Assembly: GCA_025363375.1 (NCBI GenBank)
Contig: JANYDZ010000159.1
Span: forward strand, 1-38,618
Source: Hyphomicrobiales bacterium
GTDB lineage: Bacteria > Pseudomonadota > Alphaproteobacteria > Rhizobiales > Beijerinckiaceae
DNA: 38,618 nucleotides
Direction: 5' to 3'
Shown: piece by piece, positions 15,484 through 23,902 of the stretch
How the letters are laid out: each line of letters starts with the position of its first letter
Position numbering within the stretch: the first letter of the stretch is position 1
Position numbers and translations under genes: made by a program
Notes under the pieces: generated by a model
Seen by the model: the letters and a program-made list of their open reading frames with translations, nothing else
Told to the model about the DNA's origin: nothing
Database searches by the model: none

Positions 15484-17114
15484 CAGACGCCTCGCGCATC
15501 CGCCAAAATCGTTTCCGCGGCCTTCTCCGCGATCATCATCGTCGGCGAATTCGTATTGCCCGATGTAATGCGCGGCATGATCGACGCGTCGGCGACGCGC
15601 AAGCGGCCGAGGCCGCGCACGCGCAGACGCTGGTCAACGACGGCCAGGGGATCGTGCGGCGCACCCATTTTTGCCGTGCCTACCGGATGGAATATGGTCG
15701 TGCCCAGCTCGCCCGAAGCGCGCAGGAGATCGTCGTCGCTGACGCATTCCACGCCGGGGCGAAACTCCAGTGGCGCAAATGGCGCGAGCGCCGGCGCCGC
15801 GCAGAGCTTTCGCGCCATGCGAATGGAATCGACGGCGACGCGCCGATCTTCTTCGGTCGAGAGATAGTTTGGATCGATGGCCGGCTGCGCGCTGCTATCG
15901 GGCGAGATGGCATGCACGCTGCCCCGGCTCGAAGGCCGCACGTTGGCGACGCTCAGCGTAATCGCCCCGAATTTGTGCATGGGCTCGCCAAACTTGTCGA
16001 GCGAGAGCGGCTGAATGTGAAACTGGATGTTCGATGTCGCGTAGTCCGGGCTCGATTTGGTGAATATGCCCAACTGCGACGGCGCCATCGTCAAAGGGCC
16101 GCGTCGGAACAGCGCGTAATCAACGCCCATCTTCGCGCGTTTGAACAGCGATTGATATTCGACGTTAAGCGTGCGCGTGTTGGAGACTTTGTAGATGGGG
16201 CGAATTTGCAGATGATCCTGCAGGTTTTCACCAACGCCCGGAACGTCCGCGACGGGCGAGACGCCCAGACTTTTAAGACGCGCGCCGCCGCCTATGCCAG
16301 ACAGTTCAAGAATGTGCGGCGTGCCGATCGCCCCGGCGCTGAGGATGATTTCGCCTTTGGCGCGCGCCGAAAAAGTCCGGCCGTCACGCGTGTAGACGAC
16401 CGTCCGCGCCTCGCCGTTCTCGACGCCGAGACGTTCGACATGTACGCCCGTTGTCAGCGTCAGATTTTGACGGTTCAATACAGGCTTCAAAAAGCCGCGG
16501 GCGGCGCTCCAGCGGCGGCCGGTCTTCTGGTTGACCTGAAAATAGGCGGCGCCGGTGTTGTCGCCCCGATTGAAATCCTCGATGCGGGGAACGCCGATTT
16601 GCGTGGCGGCTTCCAGCACGGCGTCGAGAATGGGCCAGTGAACGCGCGGTTCCTCAACGCGCCATTGGCCACCGGCTCCGTGCAGATCGCTCGCGCCCGC
16701 GAAATGATCCTCCTGCCTTTTGAAAAGCGGCAAAACGTCGTTCCAGCTCCAGCCTTCCAATCCGAGCTGGCGCCAGCCGTCATAATCGGCGGCCTGTCCA
16801 CGCATGTAGATCATCGCGTTAATGGCGGAGCATCCCCCGATCACACGGCCACGAGGATAGGCAAGCGCGCGATCGTTGAGCCCCCGCACCGGTTGCGTTT
16901 TAAACATCCAGTCGGCGCGTGGATTGCCGATGGCGAAGAGATAGCCGACGGGAATGTGAAACCAGATCCAGTCGTCCTTGCCGCCGGCTTCAAGCAACAG
17001 CACGCGGTTGCGCGGATCGGCGGACAGACGATTGGCCAGCACGCAACCGGCTGAGCCGGCGCCGACGATGATGTAATCAAATGTTCCAGCGTCCGACATC
17101 GCCTCGCCCGCCAT
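15483..17114 (-). CDS. GMC family FAD-dependent oxidoreductase (choline/alcohol dehydrogenase-like)
   Basis: A 543-residue glucose-methanol-choline oxidoreductase. The FAD-binding motif IIVGAGSAGCVLANRLS lies at about residues 15-31. The GMC signature (YPRGRVIGGCSAINAMIYMRG) lies at about 85-105, and LSAGAIGTPHILELSGIG further on is the second signature. Near the C-terminus FHPVGTAKMG and DASIMPRITSGNTNSPTMMIAEKAA contain the catalytic His and the family's active-site asparagine. It is cytoplasmic with no export signal. Substrate is likely an alcohol, but choline dehydrogenase activity is not assured because no betaine aldehyde dehydrogenase gene is present. The start at 17114 has GGAG 9 nt upstream; an ATG five codons later is also possible. 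mmcB follows with a TGATG overlap. Confidence 0.92.
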   Translation of the reverse strand: MAGEAMSDAGTFDYIIVGAGSAGCVLANRLSADPRNRVLLLEAGGKDDWIWFHIPVGYLFAIGNPRADWMFKTQPVRGLNDRALAYPRGRVIGGCSAINAMIYMRGQAADYDGWRQLGLEGWSWNDVLPLFKRQEDHFAGASDLHGAGGQWRVEEPRVHWPILDAVLEAATQIGVPRIEDFNRGDNTGAAYFQVNQKTGRRWSAARGFLKPVLNRQNLTLTTGVHVERLGVENGEARTVVYTRDGRTFSARAKGEIILSAGAIGTPHILELSGIGGGARLKSLGVSPVADVPGVGENLQDHLQIRPIYKVSNTRTLNVEYQSLFKRAKMGVDYALFRRGPLTMAPSQLGIFTKSSPDYATSNIQFHIQPLSLDKFGEPMHKFGAITLSVANVRPSSRGSVHAISPDSSAQPAIDPNYLSTEEDRRVAVDSIRMARKLCAAPALAPFAPLEFRPGVECVSDDDLLRASGELGTTIFHPVGTAKMGAPHDPLAVVDQRLRVRGLGRLRVADASIMPRITSGNTNSPTMMIAEKAAETILADARGV

Positions 17115-17180
17115 TCACATGCTCCAGACTTGTCCACCGCAGTTTCCGCCATCCGCGCGCGGCGGGCAAGGCGGCGGAAC

Positions 17181-17951
17181 TCAGGCTGTTGGCGGAAGGC
17201 TCGCGCCGATCACAAGGCCGCCGTTCGTCTGAACGGCTTCAATGCGCACGCCGAAGACGCCTTCGATGCGTCCGTCGGCCAGCATGTCTTTCGGCGCGGC
17301 GTCGGCCAAAAGCGCGCCCGACGCGAAAAGCAAAACGCGATCGGCATAACGCATGGCAAGCGAGAGATCGTGCAGGACCGCGACCACGCAGCGGCCGGCT
17401 TTGCTTTCCGCTTTCAGGATTTCCATCACGTTGAGCTGCCAGGCCGGATCCAGCGACGCCACGGGTTCATCGAGCAGAAGTATTTTCGCGTCCGACGCCA
17501 GCGCGCGCGCCAGCAATATGCGCGCGCGTTCCCCGCCGGAGAGTTCCGTCGCGGGGCGATCAGCGATGGTTGCGAGACCGCAAGCGTCGAGCGCGCGTTC
17601 CACGGCGTCTCGATCCCGCTTGCGCGCGCCAAACGGCAGCCGCCCCAGCGCAACGATCTCCCGCACCGGCAGCGGCCAGGCGATGGTTCCGCGCTGTTCC
17701 AGATAGGCCAGCGAACAGGCGCGCGCGACGGCATCCATCGCGCGCCAGTCGGCGCCTTCAAATGTTATGGCGCCCGTTGACGCGACGAGGCCAGCGAGCG
17801 CGCGAAGGAACGTCGTCTTGCCGGCGCCGTTGGGACCGATGACCGTGATGAGTTCGGCGGGGTTCAACGACGCGCTTACATCCTCCAAAACCAGGCGCTC
17901 GCCAAGGCGGACGTCAAGACGGCTCGCCGTCAAAAACGAAGGCGCGCTCAT
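17181..17951 (-). CDS. btuD: Corrinoid ABC transporter ATP-binding protein
   Basis: A 256-residue ABC ATPase of the iron-siderophore/haem/B12 (FecE/HmuV/BtuD) class. Walker A is GPNGAGKTT (about 38-46), the signature motif is LSGGERARILLARAL, and Walker B is ILLLDEPVASLD. It would power the BtuC permease at the inner face of the membrane. The ATG at 17951 overlaps the btuC stop by 4 nt (ATGA), which fixes the start; an in-frame ATG 45 nt upstream lies inside btuC and is rejected. Sequence alone cannot separate haem, ferric siderophore and cobalamin importers. The cobalamin riboswitch at the head of this operon decides for corrinoid. Confidence 0.9.
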   Translation of the reverse strand: MSAPSFLTASRLDVRLGERLVLEDVSASLNPAELITVIGPNGAGKTTFLRALAGLVASTGAITFEGADWRAMDAVARACSLAYLEQRGTIAWPLPVREIVALGRLPFGARKRDRDAVERALDACGLATIADRPATELSGGERARILLARALASDAKILLLDEPVASLDPAWQLNVMEILKAESKAGRCVVAVLHDLSLAMRYADRVLLFASGALLADAAPKDMLADGRIEGVFGVRIEAVQTNGGLVIGASLPPTA

Positions 17952-18985
17952 TGCGGCCCCCCGACAAAATAGGCTCTCTGCGTCGCCACCAGCCAAAGAA
18001 ACAACGGTACGCCCATAGCGGCGGTAAGCACGCCAATGCGGATTTCGCTGGTGGCGGGAATGAGCCGCACGCCAATGTCCGCCGCAGTGAGCAGCAGCGC
18101 GCCCGTGAGCGCCGACGGAATCAGCACGCGTTGCGGATCGCTCCCGACAAGCGGCCGCACGAGATGCGGCGCGACGAGGCCGACGAAGCCGATGGCGCCG
18201 GAGACCGCGACCGACGCGCCCACGCCGATGGAAACGCCGACGATGGTCAGGAGGCGCAAGCGATCCACATTGACGCCCAGCGTGCCGGCGACATCTTCGC
18301 CCAGGGTCAGCGCGCGATAGCCGCGCCCGGCGGCGAGCAGCATCGCCGTCGCGATCGCGATGAACGGAACGGACATCAGCACGTGTCGCAAAGAGCGGTC
18401 TTCAAACGAACCCATCAACCAGAAGACGATCTCGGTCACCGCGAATGGGTTGGGCGAAAGGTTGATGACCAGCGATGTCGCGGCGCCCGCCAGCGTGCCG
18501 ACGGCGAGGCCGGCGAGAATCATCGTGACGAGATGCGCGCCGCGGCCCGCCACCAGAACCACAAGCGCGATGGAGAGGCCAGCGCCCGCCATCGCCGCAA
18601 GCGGCAGCGCGAAAGAAAACGCATCCGCAAGGCCGGCGTAGAGAACCATAGCCGCGCCAAGCGCGGCGGCTTGCGGCGCGCCGAAAATGGCGGGTTCGGC
18701 CAGTGGATTGCGCAGCAGACCTTGCAACGCGGCGCCGCACAGGCCGAGCATCGCGCCAACGCTGAGGGACAACAGCAAGCGCGGCAGGCGGATTTCGCGG
18801 ACGATGATTCCGGGCACGGATTCGGGCGCCGTAAACCCGCGCAAAACGTCCGCGGTCGAAAGGCCGGCGGGGCCGACGAGCAGCGATGCAATTGCGAGAA
18901 GCGCGAGCGCCGCGCAAAGCGTCATCGTCAAGGCGGCGGGCGACAGCCGCCGGGACCATGGCCGTTTTGCCCGCGCGCCGCTCAT
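17948..18985 (-). CDS. btuC: Corrinoid ABC transporter permease (FecCD family)
   Basis: A 345-residue FecCD/BtuC-type permease with about ten hydrophobic helices spread along its length. Typical stretches are PRLLLSLSVGAMLGLCGAALQGLLRNPLAEP (about 49-79), MGSFEDRSLRHV and, near the end, GAIGFVGLVAPHLVRPLVGSDP, the coupling-helix region that contacts the ATPase. It starts 13 nt after the btuB stop, with GGGAGA just upstream, and overlaps btuD by 4 nt. It would form the inner-membrane channel of a BtuCDF importer. As with btuD, the B12 assignment rests on the riboswitch and the neighbouring cobU and btuF genes. Confidence 0.9.
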   Translation of the reverse strand: MSGARAKRPWSRRLSPAALTMTLCAALALLAIASLLVGPAGLSTADVLRGFTAPESVPGIIVREIRLPRLLLSLSVGAMLGLCGAALQGLLRNPLAEPAIFGAPQAAALGAAMVLYAGLADAFSFALPLAAMAGAGLSIALVVLVAGRGAHLVTMILAGLAVGTLAGAATSLVINLSPNPFAVTEIVFWLMGSFEDRSLRHVLMSVPFIAIATAMLLAAGRGYRALTLGEDVAGTLGVNVDRLRLLTIVGVSIGVGASVAVSGAIGFVGLVAPHLVRPLVGSDPQRVLIPSALTGALLLTAADIGVRLIPATSEIRIGVLTAAMGVPLFLWLVATQRAYFVGGPQ

Positions 18986-18998
18986 GGGTTCTCCCGAA

Positions 18999-20972
18999 TC
19001 AAAAGCTTGCCTTCACACCGGCGTAGAACGAGCGTCCCGCAACCTGGTAGTTGAGGATCTCTTCATAGCGCGCGTTGCCGATGTTTTCGAGGCGGGCAAA
19101 AATCGAAAGCGTGTCGTTGACCTGGTAATTGGCGCGCAAATCGAAGCGCGCGTAGGAAGCGAGCTTAACGGGCGCGGGGAATGCGAAATCCATCTTGCCG
19201 CCAACAAGTGTCACGCGTCCCTCGACTTCAAGTTTGGGAACGCCCGTGTAGATCAGCGACAGGGAACCCTTGTTGCGCGGCCGCTGCAGGAGATCTGTTT
19301 TCAGTAATTCGTCCTTCGCGATCATATAGGTGTAGCTGGCGCGGGCGCGCCACGCGTCGGGCACAATGACCGCGTCGGCCGACGCTTCCGCGCCATAGGT
19401 GACGGCGCGATTGACGTTGAAGTAACAGCCGAAAAACTGCGCGGGCGCGCAGGTGGGCACGGCGCCGAAGTCGATGAGTTCCCTATATTTGTTGTAAAAG
19501 AGCGTCGCCGAGAGATTCACGCGCCCGTCCCAGAGGCTTTGATCGACGCCGGCGTCAAAGCCGATATTGCGTTCCGGATTAAGCATGGGATTTCCAAAAT
19601 CGCTGAACCGCTGAAAAAGCGATGGCGCCTTTGCGCCCGTGCCCGCGCTGGCGCGCAATTTCGTTCCGCTTTCCGGAAAGCGATAAGCAATGGCGGCGCG
19701 CCAAGTCGGAAAAGTCCGCCCCCCCGCAACCGCGTCGACGCGGCCGCCAAGCGAAACGTCCATACGCTCGCCGAGGCTGAACTGATGCAGCGCGAAGACC
19801 GAATTAATGGTCTGTCGGTTCGACGTGTTCACGAAAAATGGGCCGGGATAGGCAATCGGATAGTCCTGCGACGTCTTCGCGGTTTCGGTTTCCGTGCGCG
19901 CGCCGAACACCAAAAGGCCGTAGGATCCAAGCTTCAGATCTCCCTGATATTCCGCGCCCATCCGATTGCCGCGAAAATTGGAGACGCAACTGGAGGTGAA
20001 ATCCTGACAGGACTCGGTCTGCGCGATCGCCCGGTCCATTGAATTGGCGAAGAGGGTCAGCGTGTTCTTCAATCGTCCGTCGAACGTATCAATGTGGGCG
20101 CGCGTAAAGATGTTGCCCGTCCATTGTTTCTGCGCGTTGAAACGGTCGTAGATATTGGCGGGAACGAAGGCGAAGGGATTGTCGATGGTCAAGCGATTGA
20201 AGCTGCCCGTCGTGCCCATTTCAATCTCGACGCTGTCGCTGGCGCGCCAGGATACGCGTCCACTGACGCCGACGCGGTTGGTTGGATCGCTCTTGGGAAT
20301 GGCCGGCCACGTTCCGAGGCGAACGCGGGATTTATCGACGTAACGGGCGAACCCGTCGCTATGCAGCATATCGATTCCGAAAGCATACGAAAGATTGTCG
20401 CTCGCGCCGGAGACTACGCCGCGCGCGTGCAGCGTGCCGTAGGAGCCGCCTTCGAGCAGCACGGAGGAGCGATCGCCTTTCCGCCCCTTGCGGGTGATGA
20501 TGTTGATGACCCCGCCCATCGCGTCGGAGCCGTAGAGCGCGGATTGCGGGCCACGCAGAACTTCAATGCGATCGACATCGACGACGGCCATGGCGCCAAG
20601 ATCGAACGCGCCGTCGGTGCCCGTGGGATCGCCGACGCGGATGCCGTCGATCAGGATCAGCGTCTGGCCGGGGTTGGAGCCGCGCAAAGTCGCGTTGGCA
20701 AGCGTGCCGGTTCCGCCGCTTTCGCGGATATCAAGTCCCGGGACAGATCGCAGGACATCGACAATTCCCCTGGCGCCGCTATTCACAATCTCCGCGGCTT
20801 CAATGACGGTGACGGCGCTGCCCGAACGGGCAATCTCCAATGGCGACCGCGTGGCGGTCACGATGATGGGCGGCAGTGGTTCCACGGCCCGCTGGGCGTG
20901 CGAACCGCTATTGACGACGACAAGCGTGAGAAAGCCCGGCGCGAGCGCCCGGGCCATGCGAAGACCGTACAT
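18999..20972 (-). CDS. btuB: TonB-dependent outer-membrane corrinoid receptor
   Basis: A 657-residue TonB-dependent receptor. After an export signal ending near HAQ (about residue 27) comes a TonB-box-like PIIVTATR at about 35-42. The plug domain follows, with LRGSNPGQTLILIDGIRVGD and IEVLRGPQSALYGSDAMGGVINIITRKG. The rest is a 22-stranded barrel ending in the typical terminal aromatic (VKASF). It would import cobalamin or other corrinoids across the outer membrane using TonB energy. The ATG at 20972 has AAGGAG at 20978-20983. It is the first gene of btuBCD and directly follows a cobalamin riboswitch, which supports BtuB over a siderophore receptor. It resembles small BtuB-type receptors in length. 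Confidence 0.92.
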   Translation of the reverse strand: MYGLRMARALAPGFLTLVVVNSGSHAQRAVEPLPPIIVTATRSPLEIARSGSAVTVIEAAEIVNSGARGIVDVLRSVPGLDIRESGGTGTLANATLRGSNPGQTLILIDGIRVGDPTGTDGAFDLGAMAVVDVDRIEVLRGPQSALYGSDAMGGVINIITRKGRKGDRSSVLLEGGSYGTLHARGVVSGASDNLSYAFGIDMLHSDGFARYVDKSRVRLGTWPAIPKSDPTNRVGVSGRVSWRASDSVEIEMGTTGSFNRLTIDNPFAFVPANIYDRFNAQKQWTGNIFTRAHIDTFDGRLKNTLTLFANSMDRAIAQTESCQDFTSSCVSNFRGNRMGAEYQGDLKLGSYGLLVFGARTETETAKTSQDYPIAYPGPFFVNTSNRQTINSVFALHQFSLGERMDVSLGGRVDAVAGGRTFPTWRAAIAYRFPESGTKLRASAGTGAKAPSLFQRFSDFGNPMLNPERNIGFDAGVDQSLWDGRVNLSATLFYNKYRELIDFGAVPTCAPAQFFGCYFNVNRAVTYGAEASADAVIVPDAWRARASYTYMIAKDELLKTDLLQRPRNKGSLSLIYTGVPKLEVEGRVTLVGGKMDFAFPAPVKLASYARFDLRANYQVNDTLSIFARLENIGNARYEEILNYQVAGRSFYAGVKASF

Positions 20973-21013
20973 AATTGCTCCTTCCGTCCCGCCGACGGAT
21001 TTCGAGTGACACG

Positions 21014-21196
21014 ATCGCTGGTCGGTCTCCTGGCTCGCGGGTCGTGGCCTCTTCCGGTCTTCCCAAAGCGCGGGGCTTCAGTGACATGGTCGAAAGAGGC
21101 TCGCCGCTTACAGTTGCGGGGGCAGCCGCGGCATTGGGGTTGCCCCCGCACCGCATTCCCGTTTAACCGCCAGTATTTAACTGGCGGGCCAACGAT
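21014..21196 (-). ncRNA. Cobalamin (adenosylcobalamin) riboswitch upstream of btuB
   Basis: Read on the minus strand, the conserved cobalamin aptamer elements occur in order. A P2 hairpin (CGCCAGT, loop, ACTGGCG; 21167-21185) is followed by GGGAA and GGTG. Then comes the core GCTGCCCCCGCAACTGTAAG, and after it the B12 box AGCCAGGAGACC at 21024-21035. The ends close as an 8-bp P1 (ATCGTTGG at 21189-21196 with CCAGCGAT at 21014-21021, one G-U pair). Between aptamer and start codon a small hairpin (CCGTC/GACGG, 20984-20998) abuts the AAGGAG ribosome site. No hairpin with a U-run is seen, so control is probably at translation. It should turn off btuBCD when cobalamin is abundant. Confidence 0.95.
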
Positions 21197-21202
21197 GGAT
21201 TG

Positions 21203-21231
21203 GTTCTAGGGGGTGGCGTCGCGGTTGGCAA
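21203..21231 (-). promoter_or_regulatory. Sigma70-type promoter of the btuBCD riboswitch transcript
   Basis: On the minus strand TTGCCA (-35, 21226-21231) and TAGAAC (-10, 21203-21208) are separated by exactly 17 nt, matching the consensus at five and four positions. Transcription would begin about 6-7 nt downstream, near 21196, which is the first base of riboswitch helix P1. The fit between predicted start and aptamer edge supports both. Confidence 0.6.
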
Positions 21232-21266
21232 TGGGTATGTTGGCGGCGCTTTCAAACGAGGTTCCC

Positions 21267-22100
21267 GTGATTTTTCGCTTCTTGCTCGCGCTGATTGGTC
21301 TGGCGACCGCGCTCGCGCCCGGCGCCCGCGCAGCCGAAACTCCGCGCCGCATCGCGTCGGCGAACCTGTGCGCCGATCAGCTTCTGCTGGAACTCGCGGA
21401 CCCTGGACAGATCCTTTCGCTCAGCCCTTTCGCGCGCGACCCGGAGCTTTCCTGGTTCGCCGAACGCGCGCAAAAATATCCCGCCAACCGCGGCTCCGGC
21501 GAAGACATCGTGCGTCTCGACGCGGACCTCGTGCTCACCGGGCCCTACGACAATCGTTACACGCGCGCGCTGCTTTCCGCGCGCGGCCTGCGTTTTGTGG
21601 CGCTCAATCCGTGGACGAGCTTTGCGCAGGGTTTTGCGGAAGTCCGCGCTCTTGCGGATGTTCTTGGCCACCGTGACCGCGGCGAGGCGTTGGTCGCGCG
21701 CATCGAGGCGGCGCTGGCGAAGATCGACGCAAGCCATGCTAAACAGGCGACAAGCCTTGTGCTGCATCGGCGTGGCTTTGTTTATCACACGGGCCTGTCC
21801 GGAGAGATATCGCAGCGCGCCGGTCTGCGCGACATGGCGCCCGAGATGGGGATTTCGGGTTCCGGTTTTGTCAGTCTTGAGGCGCTGGCGAAGGCGCGGC
21901 CGGAATATCTGCTGGTGTCGAGCGCGGATTTCACCGCCATGGATCAAGGCCAGGCCTTTATGGTTCATCCCGCGCTGCGCGCCTTCTGGCCGGCCGAAAG
22001 GCGGCTTGTGTTGCCGGACAAGCTGACCATCTGCGGCGGGCCTTCGACCCCCGCCCTGATCGAACAGATCATTGCGGAGGTCGATGCCAAGGTGAAATGA
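21267..22100 (+). CDS. btuF: Periplasmic corrinoid-binding protein (BtuF-like)
   Basis: A helical-backbone periplasmic binding protein of the BtuF/FhuD type that would hand corrinoid to BtuCD. A hydrophobic signal (FRFLLALIGLATALAPGARA) is followed by SANLCADQLLLELADP and SLSPFARDP, the usual first-lobe pattern, and the second lobe ends in ICGGPSTPALIEQI. I chose GTG at 21267 (277 residues): it gives a clean signal peptide, has ACGAGG 5 nt upstream, and leaves the btuB promoter (21203-21231) free. In-frame ATGs at 21213 and 21237 would add 18 or 10 unlikely residues and overlap or abut that promoter. It diverges from btuBCD and is not under the same riboswitch. It converges on cobU with 1 bp between stop codons. 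Confidence 0.88.
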   Translation: MIFRFLLALIGLATALAPGARAAETPRRIASANLCADQLLLELADPGQILSLSPFARDPELSWFAERAQKYPANRGSGEDIVRLDADLVLTGPYDNRYTRALLSARGLRFVALNPWTSFAQGFAEVRALADVLGHRDRGEALVARIEAALAKIDASHAKQATSLVLHRRGFVYHTGLSGEISQRAGLRDMAPEMGISGSGFVSLEALAKARPEYLLVSSADFTAMDQGQAFMVHPALRAFWPAERRLVLPDKLTICGGPSTPALIEQIIAEVDAKVK

Positions 22101-22101
22101 G

Positions 22102-22647
22102 TCAGAGCGCGATGTCGGGGGCGCGCGCAGGCTTGATTTGCAAAGGCAGGCCGGCATTCATCAGCACAACATGGCCGCACACCGCAACGACCGCCTGATT
22201 AAGCCGACCCTGCGCGTCGCGAAAGCGTCGGCCCAATTCGGTGGCGGGAACGACGCCCTGGCCGACTTCATTGCTAACGAAGATCACGGGGCCGCGCAGA
22301 GCGGGGATCGTCCGCGCGAGTTCACGCGACTCCGTCTCGACATCCGCTTCCGCCAGCATGAGATTGGTCAGCCAGAGCGTGAGGCAGTCGACGACAATGA
22401 CGCGCGCTGGATCAGCCGCTGCGCGCAGCGCCTCAAGGAGTTTCATCGGTTCCTCAATGGTTTGCCAACCGGCGCCGCGTTCCGCGCGGTGGCGCGCGAT
22501 GCGCTCCGCCATTTCGGCGTCCCCGGCCTGCGCGGCCGCGATCAGAATGAGTTCACGCCCGCTGCGCTCCGCGAGTGATTGCGCGTAGATGCTCTTGCCG
22601 GAACGCGCGCCTCCGACGACAAGAACCGACCGGACTTTTTCGCTCAT
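22102..22647 (-). CDS. cobU: Adenosylcobinamide kinase / adenosylcobinamide-phosphate guanylyltransferase
   Basis: This 181-residue enzyme (CobU, called CobP in the aerobic pathway) phosphorylates adenosylcobinamide and then adds GMP, two steps of corrinoid nucleotide-loop assembly. The P-loop is GGARSGKS at about residues 10-17. RHRAERGAGWQTIEEP (about 49-64) carries the histidine region that takes the GMP, and VDCLTLWLTNLM and FVSNEVGQGVVP are family stretches. The ATG at 22647 gives the normal length; the longer upstream frame is not coding. Next to uptake genes it points to salvage of imported cobinamide. The rest of the cob pathway is not in the window. It diverges from the aminotransferase gene with an 88-bp gap. 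Confidence 0.95.
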   Translation of the reverse strand: MSEKVRSVLVVGGARSGKSIYAQSLAERSGRELILIAAAQAGDAEMAERIARHRAERGAGWQTIEEPMKLLEALRAAADPARVIVVDCLTLWLTNLMLAEADVETESRELARTIPALRGPVIFVSNEVGQGVVPATELGRRFRDAQGRLNQAVVAVCGHVVLMNAGLPLQIKPARAPDIAL

Positions 22648-22735
22648 GTGGCTCCCAACCGCCCGCGTGCAAATCGCCGCCCCGCCGGCTATCATCCCCA
22701 AACAACACGCGTTAAGGGGCAAGCCGCCGCAACCC

Positions 22736-23890
22736 ATGAATTCCATTTTCGCCGATCTGCCAACCACCGTCTTTGAAGTCATGTCGGTGCTCGCCCGCGA
22801 AAAGCAGGCGATCAACCTTGGGCAGGGCTTTCCTGACGATCCTGGACCGGAGGACGTTCGCCGCAAGGCGGCTGAAGCTGTAATGGACGGCTACAATCAA
22901 TATCCCTCCATGATGGGCCTGCCTGAATTGCGGACAGCCATAGCAGAGCATTACAAGCGCTTCCAGAACATCGATCTCGATGCCGGGCGCGAAGTGATGG
23001 TGACGTCCGGCGCGACCGAAGCCATTGCCGGCGCCATTTTCGGCGCCATCGAGCCCGGCGACGAGGTCGTCTTGTTTCAGCCGACTTACGACGCCTATCT
23101 GCCGCTGGTGCGGCGTGCCGGCGGCGTCGCCAAATTCGTCACGCTGAGGCCGCCGCACTGGACCTTTTCGGAGGCCGATCTCGCCGCCGCCTTCTCGCCG
23201 CGCACGCGCGCCGTCGTATTCAACAATCCGCTCAACCCCAGCGGCGTTGTTTACGCGCGGGAACAACTCGAACTGCTGGCGCGGTTCTGCGCGCGGTTCG
23301 ACGCCATCGCCATATGCGACGAGGTCTGGGAGCATGTGATCTTCGACGGACGCGAACATGTGTCCATGCTGAACATTCCCTCAATGCGCGAACGCGTCAT
23401 CAAGATCGGTTCGGCGGGCAAGATTTTCTCGCTGACGGGATGGAAGGTCGGGCTTGTCGCGGCGGCGCCGGACATTCTGAAAGTCATCGCGAAGTCGCAT
23501 CAATTTTTGACTTTCACCACGCCGCCCAATCTCCAGGCCGCGGTCGCCTATGGACTGGGCAAGGACGAGGCGTATTTCAAAACCATGCGCGCCGCCTATC
23601 AGCGCAGCCGGGACCGGTTTTGCGCTGGCCTGTCGGCGCTCGGATTTCCGGTGATCCCCAGTCAGGGCACCTATTTCGTCAATGTGGATATTGCGCCGCT
23701 GGGCTTTCACGACGATGTCGCCTTTTGCCATCGCCTGGTGGAAAACTTCGGCGTGGCCGCGATTCCCGTCTCGGCGTTCTACGCGGAGAACCACGTCCGC
23801 AATGTCGTGCGTTTCTGTTTCGCCAAGCACGACGCGACGCTTGACGCTGGCCTTGCGCGGCTTGAAAACGCGGCGAGAAAATCATCCTGA
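22736..23890 (+). CDS. PLP-dependent class I/II aminotransferase
   Basis: A 384-residue fold-type I aminotransferase. It has the N-terminal INLGQGFPDDPGPEDV (about 26-41), FNNPLNPSG (about 162-170), CDEVWEH with the PLP-ring aspartate D195, and the PLP-binding Lys229 in SAGKIFSLTGWKVG. The arginine that binds the substrate carboxylate lies in VVRFCFAKHD near the end. The pattern resembles the methionine/kynurenine aminotransferase (YbdL/KAT) branch more than classical AspC, but substrate cannot be fixed. I chose the ATG at 22736 because the family's N-terminus starts there; the upstream open frame overlaps cobU. A PotF-like gene follows 12 bp later, suggesting a common operon. Confidence 0.9.
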   Translation: MNSIFADLPTTVFEVMSVLAREKQAINLGQGFPDDPGPEDVRRKAAEAVMDGYNQYPSMMGLPELRTAIAEHYKRFQNIDLDAGREVMVTSGATEAIAGAIFGAIEPGDEVVLFQPTYDAYLPLVRRAGGVAKFVTLRPPHWTFSEADLAAAFSPRTRAVVFNNPLNPSGVVYAREQLELLARFCARFDAIAICDEVWEHVIFDGREHVSMLNIPSMRERVIKIGSAGKIFSLTGWKVGLVAAAPDILKVIAKSHQFLTFTTPPNLQAAVAYGLGKDEAYFKTMRAAYQRSRDRFCAGLSALGFPVIPSQGTYFVNVDIAPLGFHDDVAFCHRLVENFGVAAIPVSAFYAENHVRNVVRFCFAKHDATLDAGLARLENAARKSS

Positions 23891-23902
23891 CGAGGTCGCA
23901 CC

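Noticed and set aside
15378..17054. Plus-strand frame of 558 codons opposite the GMC oxidoreductase
   Set aside because: Antisense shadow of a gene with intact FAD and GMC motifs.
17952..17996. 15-codon extension of btuD
   Set aside because: It lies within btuC. The ATG at 17951 forms the 4-nt ATGA overlap with the btuC stop, the usual coupling in this operon.
21163..21178. Two TTAA elements near the btuB leader as a CtrA site
   Set aside because: The spacing is 10, not 7, and the bases belong to riboswitch helix P2 and its flank.
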